Under the pieces are notes generated by a model. That model did not search any database. It saw nothing but the letters and a program-made list of their open reading frames with translations, and was not told the origin of the DNA. Below, one piece after another: positions 58,501 through 64,000 of a stretch of DNA of 64,000 nt. A program made the position numbers and the translations under genes. The first letter of the stretch is position 1. Each line of letters starts with the position of its first letter. Origin of the DNA: Rhabditophanes sp. KR3021 (taxonomy: Eukaryota; Nematoda; Chromadorea; Rhabditida; Alloionematidae); contig CAUJLY010000003.1 of assembly GCA_963281155.1 (NCBI GenBank), forward strand, positions 1-64,000, given 5' to 3'.

Positions 58501-59936
58501 ATTTAGTCATCATAACTTCTTTCTTAGAGCAACAAAATATATCTAGAATAGACAAACAAGCATAAATATGTATGACTAAAATTGAGTAAGAATAGCATCT
58601 TTAAGTCCAAACATCTCTCTACCCAAACTTGGCCAATCACTTTACAATTAGGAGGGGAGAGGATGTCGAGTTTGTTGATGGAGCATTTGCCATGATCATC
58701 TTTTTACCTACTTTTCAAAATACTTAGTCAATGTATATTCTAAATGCTCTGTCGATTCTTTTGTAGATACTTCATTTTGAGGGTAATAGCTTGGCACTTA
58801 CAACCATCTTCATTCTTTGTGTCCTTGATTTCCTCCATTCTTCCTTGTTTCTTGGAGAGAAGACGACTTTTGTTAACATGAAGCCTGGATCGGAAGGAGT
58901 GTTCCTTGATTCGAGTGTGAAGATGTGGCTTTGTTGGATCAGGGTCGAGGTGACCTACGTAATAAATGTTTTGATAAAACCACCCAAAGTCCACTGATCG
59001 AAAGCTTATCCATGCTTCTGATGAGGTAGTGATGAATTACCCAATAATTGGTTCAAATAACATCCAATTGCTTGACTTGGTCGCGAGTCAGTAGATTAAG
59101 GAACTTACAACTTTCCATACCCATTTCAAGATCATTTAGTCCTGAAGGAGGATACATTTTTCGATTGCAGAGGCAATACCAGCTTCTTAATCAAATTCTA
59201 ACCATTTGACTTGGACATGACTTACCGGGTCGGTCTTGTAATAACCACACATTCGACTCCAGTTCGGTGGTAGAAGACTTCCTTCGGCTTTCTAGGCACC
59301 AGTACGTTCTTTCTCTTTCGGCCATATTAACTAAACTGCCCGTAAATTAGATGGTGTTTAACCTAAAATAGTATGATAGATCCACGAACAACTCAAATAA
59401 AAAGAAGAGAAAGAGGCATTAGTTAGGGTAAAATAAGAATGAAATGACAAAACATCGATAGGGATGTTATACACAAGTTGTGAAGTAACATTATCTTGAG
59501 CCAAAGTAGTCGGTGAGTTAAATGTTAAACACCACAAAATACAGATAGGAAAATTGGTGATAAAGATAATTTAAATGTCCAAATAATTACTAATACACGA
59601 GGTAACTAGGTCAAACTAAAACCAAGAGGCGATCACGACGGCGGCTCCGACCTGACTCCTGGCCAAAAAAGAGCTGCAGCTGAACTTGAAAAGATCAAAC
59701 GAAATCAAAGAGAACCCGAAGAAGAGATGGAAGCGCCTCCATCAAGAAATAGTAGTCGAATGACTCCACGTGGAAGTATTTCATCCCAATCCTCCGAAAT
59801 GCCACCAACAACTGCCGAAGAAATGTACATGGAAATGCAGAAACTAAAACAAGTTTTAAGATTGCATGAACGCAGAATTAGATTGTTAGAGGACCAATTG
59901 AATGACTTCGCAATGGCAAATACTTATGGTCTTTGA
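55574..59936 (+). CDS. cor-1: Coronin (actin-binding WD40 protein)
   Basis: Coronins bind F-actin and Arp2/3 and act in cell motility and endocytosis. Five exons (55574-55886, 57078-57239, 57289-57453, 57610-58442, 59610-59936) encode 599 residues with consistent phases. N-terminus [15 protein letters not shown] is the coronin signature. WD40 blades follow ([53 protein letters not shown]). Then come [17 protein letters not shown] and the C-terminal extension with [18 protein letters not shown] Pro/Ser/Arg-rich linker leads to a terminal coiled coil ([23 protein letters not shown]) for oligomerisation. The introns of 1191 and 1167 nt each contain an antisense decayed ORF; the other two are 49 and 156 nt. 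Confidence 0.95.
55933..57000 (-). pseudogene. Decayed foreign-looking gene inside coronin intron 1
   Basis: The minus strand of this intron is clearly more G+C-rich than its edges and stays open in long pieces over about 340 codons, broken by at least four stops and two frameshifts. Typical pieces are [91 protein letters not shown] and [19 protein letters not shown]. No splice sites join them. I recognise no cellular protein family. It could be an old virus-derived insertion or a mobile-element gene; that is inference from composition, nesting and decay only. Confidence 0.5.
58600..59335 (-). pseudogene. Second decayed antisense gene, inside coronin intron 4
   Basis: From an ATG at about 59326 the minus strand reads [33 protein letters not shown], then (after a frame change) [32 protein letters not shown]. 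Another stretch gives [24 protein letters not shown] and [20 protein letters not shown]+C is higher than in the flanks. Three open segments in order, with stops between, suggest a single decayed gene of about 200-250 codons. The family is unknown to me. It is opposite to the host gene, like the other intronic insertions. Confidence 0.45.
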
Positions 59937-60122
59937 GTCTTGTTTTGCCGTAGAAAAATAAAGCTCTTTATCATATAAAAATAAAGTTATTTTTATCATT
60001 TTAAGCCATTTATAGATGTATTAAAAAAAGATGGTTGATTCAAGATTTTATAAAAGAATAAAAAAATTATTATTGAAAGATCCACTAACATTACTATTGA
60101 TAAATAATTATGTTTTTTATAT

Positions 60123-60988
60123 CTAATCTGACTTGGATTTTCCCTTCTTGACAACATTCTTCCCCTGGCATTCATTATGAATGTTGATCAAGTCCAAATC
60201 AAGGATGCAATTTTCCTACAAACTAAATAAAATAAACGAAAAGCAACTTACTTCAGAGAATACATAAGGCACGGCTCTTTTGTTGTGTACGAGTGGTCTT
60301 CTGTTAATATCGGCCCCACCTTTGAAGACAGAAATAGTTGGGAGCTGTTTAGAAGTAGCACCAGGATTGACTCTAAATCTCTCAGCCTCCTTTGGATACA
60401 TTCCTAAGTCGATTTTAGCAAACTTCATGTTGGGCAGAGAGAAACGTTCGCTCAGTTTTGAAAAGACTGGAGTCAGGTGCCGGCATTCTGGAGACCAAGT
60501 GGTGTAGAATTGTACAATCCACACCGTATTAGTGTTTTCCTTGATTTTTTTGTATAAATCCTCTCCGTGGAAGTAGGTAACTTTGTCTGATTCCGCATAA
60601 ACAGGCATCGGGAATACAAAGGTAACTATTAGCATCGCAGTCACAAACATTATGCCGTACAAAGGATCAGCTCTGATAAACAGAAAACTATTGGCTGTTT
60701 TTGTGAAGGTAAATACTGTTTCAAGGTAATGGAGATAGTTGGTGGCTTTACGTCCTCTCCAGAGAATTACAACGGCCAGGAATATGAGTATTTCATGTTC
60801 TCTCTACATAAATCAATTAAGTGTTTTCAAAAGATTGAACTTACTGTGTCTAGAGATTGGTTGTCGAGTGAATATAATTGTTCGGAGATGAGAGGAACTG
60901 ATTTAGATACCATAAAACTTAAAGCCAATAAAGAATTTGCAATATGGTGGAATGTAAGAAAATTCTTCAATTCATCAAACTTGACCAT
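60123..60988 (-). CDS. tmx2: Thioredoxin-related transmembrane protein 2 (TMX2)
   Basis: TMX2 is an ER membrane protein with a non-canonical thioredoxin domain, linked to redox sensing and calcium handling. Three exons (60845-60988, 60252-60803, 60123-60215; introns 41 and 36 nt) give 262 residues. The N-terminal half is hydrophobic with family landmarks (REHEILIFLAVVILWRGRKA, KTANSFLFIRADP, MFVTAMLIVTFVFPMPVY). The thioredoxin fold follows: VWIVQFYTTWSPECRHLTPVF, FAKIDLGMYPKEAERFRV, QLPTISVFKGG, RRPLVHNKRAVPYVFSEEN. The active-site motif is SPEC: the first Cys of CxxC is Ser, as in known TMX2 (SNDC). The C-terminus is Lys-rich (KKGKSKSD). It is divergent to CD2BP2, 291 bp apart. Confidence 0.92.
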
Positions 60989-61279
60989 GATTGGTTAGAG
61001 GGCCAAAGATTGAATGAACTGGACCAATGTAGAGTAATCTATGCCAAGACGTGTACAAGACACTTCTTTCCAATGTTATTTTCTTAAGAAGAAAGGTGAG
61101 AGAGTATTTAGGAAATACTTTGATGGTAGATGTAAATTTTGAATGAATAATGTGACATTATATTACGTAGGTAATAAAGTTCTTGTACTTACCCATTTTG
61201 TCGTTAAATTAATAAATAGATTTGCTCGCATTTTGATCTCTCATTGATTCTGATAACAGGTATTTATTTATAGAACGAC

Positions 61280-62345
61280 ATGTCTAAGAAGCATTTGCGC
61301 TTTGTCGATGAAACAGATGATGATAGGCTTGCTTGGAAAAGGCATAAAGAAGAAGTCCTTGAGCAGAAAAGTGCAGGGGAGGAAGAGTCTTTAGATGACA
61401 GGCAAAAGAGGCACACAATGGATAGTGATGAGGAGGAAGAGGAAGAATATAAGAAGTTGAACATGAATGTGGTAAGCAACTAACTTGCATTTTGTTTATT
61501 TTAATACATTTGCTTAAGGTTAAAGGTCAAGAAGCGGCAACGATTGATATGGATGGGACTACCAAAATCACTCCATTCAACATGAAAGAAGACGAAGAAG
61601 ATGGTGATTTTGATCATTATGGAAACTTCATTCGTCGAAAAGATGAGGGCTCATTTCAAGACAAATGGCTCGAAACGGTCGATTGGAAAGCAATTAAAGA
61701 AAATGAGGCGAAAGGAAGCAATTTGGATATTGTACAGTTTTTATATATCTAACTTTTAATTTAATTTGTTTTAAGGCTGAAGACCAAATTATAGAACCCC
61801 TGACAGGGGGAGAGAAAGCAACTATATACAAGGAACTTTTGGGGTTAATTACACCAAAAGAATCACTTGACGTCGCTCTAAAAAGATTAAATAATACTAA
61901 AAAATTATCTTCGGCAGAGGAACGAAAGTTAAGATGGGCTGCAAAGAAAGAGGGCAGAGAGTATAAAGATGAGAGAATCATCAAAATTGAAACTCTGTCT
62001 GGCTTGGCTGGAAAGCTTTTGGACGATGGCAATACAGAAGCATACCAGTTGACTTATGAAAAAATTTCGGATCTGATAAAAGAGTTTGGACGGAAGGATG
62101 AGGAGGCTTTCGATATGTTCGGAGATGGGAGCGTGGCAGACTTAGCTACACCCATTGTGCTCGCACAGGAAATTAAGTGGGAATTGAAGGATGCTGATTC
62201 AGAAAAAGTCAAGGGACCTTACACGACTAAAGAAATGATGGAGATGCAAGAGAAAAATGAATTTAAAAGTGGTGCAAGTTGCAGAAAAACTGGAAGTGAA
62301 TCTTTCTTCAGTGTTGGTCGTATGGATTTTGAATTGTATGAATAA
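61280..62345 (+). CDS. CD2BP2: CD2BP2 / U5-52K homologue with C-terminal GYF domain
   Basis: CD2BP2 (U5-52K) is a U5 snRNP assembly factor; its GYF domain binds proline-rich ligands. Three exons (61280-61471, 61519-61731, 61776-62345) give 324 residues. The start KKHLRFVDETDD and the acidic segment (MDSDEEEEEEYKKL) match the family, as do TKITPFNMKEDEEDGDFD, GNFIRRKDEGSFQDKWL, SGLAGKLLDDGNTEAY and YQLTYEKISDLI. The GYF domain covers the last 60 residues (IKWELKDADSEKVKGPYT, MMEMQEKNEFKSGASCRK, FFSVGRMDFELY). Both introns end in TTAAG. A splice-acceptor-like TTTATAG lies seven bases upstream of the ATG, consistent with SL trans-splicing. Confidence 0.95.
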
Positions 62346-62900
62346 TTTATATTTTGATTAAATGAATTTAACCTTTTAATTGTCAAGCTTGTGATTTAAT
62401 AAACATTTTTTTTAACATCTGAGTTTTATACATTTATTGGGTAAAGGAAGAAACTAGATATGTATGAAAGGGTAATATATTTGCTTGTGAGATCAAATTG
62501 TAAAGATAATAAATAAAGTTTTAAGGAAATACAAATAACACCCAAACAAAAATGAATTAAAACAAGTAGGGCTTAGACGGAAAGAAAACTTTAAAGCGAA
62601 TTTCAGTTTATGTTTGCATGATATTACAATTCGACCAATTATCAGATAATTATCTAATTTATTTTGAATGAAACAAATTTAGACAGTGAATTTCTTTTGT
62701 CTTCTTATTATTTAAAATGTATGTATGCATATTGAACTAGAACTGAGGATCACTCTCAGCCCTAATTAGACAACAAACATAAAGTTTTATCAAAACAAGA
62801 GTGATGATTTAATAAATATACGTATAAAAATATAATAAACATTAATTCAAATGTAAATGTAACAATGCAATAAACCTCTATAGTCCATTGCATAGTTCTA
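62346..62900. other. Intergenic, no supported gene
   Basis: CD2BP2 3' flank with AATAAA-type signals, then AT-rich sequence up to the SL RNA promoter. A CTACTTCCGATTTTC element at about 62899 begins that promoter. Confidence 0.45.
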
Positions 62901-62953
62901 CTTCCGATTTTCACATCTGGGCGTATAAAATAACAAATAAAGCAGACTAAGAC

Positions 62954-63045
62954 GGTTTAAAAAACCCAGTTTGAGGTTAGTATGCATTCAGGATTCTAAA
63001 GAATCTTGTTGGCAAATTTTGGAATGAGATTGGAAACAATGTCTA
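62954..63045 (+). ncRNA. Spliced-leader RNA gene, copy 6 (diverged body)
   Basis: The leader is identical to the other copies (62954-62975), followed by donor GTTAGTATG and Sm site AATTTTGG. The body differs: CATTCAGGATTCTAAAGAATCTTG in the middle and a weakened 3' hairpin (GAGATTGGAAACAATGTC). Upstream are CTACTTCCGATTTTC and a TATAAAATA box at about -25 to -30. It is isolated and on the plus strand. Confidence 0.85.
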
Positions 63046-63230
63046 ATAAAAATTGCAATAAATGATTTTAACAAAGATTATAAAATGTTGCTATAAACGA
63101 ATAAAACATCAGAGCATTTATTTGAGTAATAAGTTACATTCGAAGTATTTAAAAATGAATAAAAAGATAATTTTATAAATTTAGCATTGTTGTTCAAAAA
63201 ATGTAATGAGAATATTACTTTTAAATTGAT

Positions 63231-63985
63231 TTAATAACTTGTAAAATCAGATATTTGATATAGCTTGCAAAATAAATCCAAATCATTATAAGTATTATAG
63301 TACACAACACACCGTAAGTCCCAATCATCTGTAGAATAAAAGAAACGTTGTTTCGATTTGACTAAATGTTCAGTGTTGCCCTGACAATCATTTTTAAATT
63401 TCATACTTGGCTTTCCTAATGGTTTGTATTTCAATTCACACATATAGCATTTGACAATGTAAAGACGCAATGACGGTGGTAGATTAAAGTTGATTTTAAC
63501 AAGGCAATTGTGAATTATAATTTGGAGATTATTAAAAACTGCAAAAAAGTTGTTGTCCAATTCAAACTTAGAATCTCGAATTTCAATACTTTCCAAATTT
63601 GGACAGTGAATTGCTAATGAATTATTGTTTGTTCCAATAAAGCCTTTACCTGAAACCAAATGTAAGATTTCGACTGTTTTTGGTAATTGAGAAAGAAATT
63701 CCTCGACATATTAATGAATTTTTTTATTGAAACCATTAAATCCGATATCTTTTAACGTAATTTCTTTTAAGCTTGTTACACGTTTTAAGTTTAAGCTTCC
63801 AATATAAATGCTGCTTTGTTCAATGTATGCTAAACTTACACTTAATTTTTTAATGCTTAAATAGATTTGTTGAATTGTTTTACTGCTTTGTTCCTTATAA
63901 CTAGTTTTTATTCTAACACAAAAGTATTATTTCTTTTTTAAAATCCACACTTAAATGATGTGATTCATCTGCAAACATATTTTAT
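63231..63985 (-). pseudogene. LRR/F-box-associated-like gene, disrupted, near window edge
   Basis: The minus strand reads one long frame from about 63925 to 63231. It is rich in Leu/Ile repeats: SIKKLSVSLAYIEQSSIYIG, LKRVTSLKEITLKDIGFNG, a TAA at about 63713, then YVEEFLSQLPKTVEILHL, NSLAIHCPNLESIEIRDS, NLQIIIHNCLVKINFN, LPPSLRLYIVKCYM. The regular L.SL..I.I pattern fits the C-terminal LRR-like region of nematode F-box proteins. Upstream, MFADESHHLSVDFKKEIILL joins only through a frameshift. The last part (QRFFYSTDDWDLRCVVYY) is intact. The in-frame TAA and shift suggest a pseudogene; a short unrecognised intron cannot be excluded. Confidence 0.5.
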
Positions 63986-64000
63986 ATGTTCTCCACCTTG

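Noticed and set aside
60729..60998. Plus-strand open frame of 89 codons
   Set aside because: It lies opposite TMX2 exon 1 and part of exon 2, whose protein is clearly conserved; it is a shadow.

Overview
The window looks like nuclear DNA of a nematode. It is very AT-rich, with AT-rich gene deserts and mostly tiny spliceosomal introns (about 32-60 nt, GTAAG/GTTAG...TTTTAG/TTAAG/TTCAG). It carries six spliced-leader (SL) RNA genes whose 22-nt leader closely resembles nematode SL1/SL2, a tyrosinase with ShKT domains, a tandem family of 7TM chemoreceptor-like genes, and a compact core-histone quartet. The species cannot be named from the sequence, and I saw no prokaryotic or organellar features.

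Layout. 1-18.4 kb: mostly gene-poor, with a BTB-BACK-kelch gene (2.85-4.6 kb), small one-pass membrane ORFs and several decayed genes; one 150-bp dispersed repeat occurs twice. 18.4-19.7 kb: an INCENP-like chromosomal passenger subunit. 20.6-23.2 kb: histones H2B(-), H2A(+), H3(-), H4(+), each with a 3' stem-loop. 23.4-23.8 kb: two SL RNA genes. 25.0-25.6 kb: a Skp1-like gene broken by one in-frame TGA. 26-27.3 kb: a decayed membrane protein and an LRR/F-box-like fragment. 27.5-30.2 kb: an S28 serine carboxypeptidase whose 788-nt last intron holds a decayed, relatively GC-rich NUMOD4-HNH-NUMOD1 endonuclease gene on the opposite strand.

30.4-38.2 kb: a tandem chemoreceptor-like array (two intact genes, several broken copies) with a GT43 glucuronosyltransferase pseudogene next to it. 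38.5-40 kb: a UGT pseudogene joined to a truncated H4 pseudogene, followed by three SL RNA genes; this copies the H4-to-SL layout at 23 kb. 42.4-44.5 kb: a CDK12-type kinase. 45.2-46.1 kb: an orphan acidic protein. 47.9-49.8 kb: casein kinase 1. 50.3-51.3 kb: two small orphan secreted or membrane proteins. 51.6-54.3 kb: tyrosinase. 55.6-59.9 kb: coronin. 60.1-62.3 kb: divergent TMX2 and CD2BP2 genes. 63 kb: a sixth SL RNA gene and an LRR-like pseudogene running towards the window edge.

The most unusual theme is in the introns. Ordinary introns here are about 32-60 nt. Five introns in four genes (S28 peptidase, casein kinase 1, tyrosinase, coronin twice) are 550-1190 nt, and each contains a foreign-looking or nested coding stretch on the strand opposite to its host. 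One is an HNH homing-type endonuclease, one has a reverse-transcriptase motif, one is a small spliced ORF, and two I cannot assign. The second theme is duplication and decay: histone plus SL segments, chemoreceptors, UGT, GT43 and Skp1 relics. Two otherwise intact genes (kelch, CDK12) each carry a one-base frameshift in a homopolymer, so some small indels may be assembly errors.
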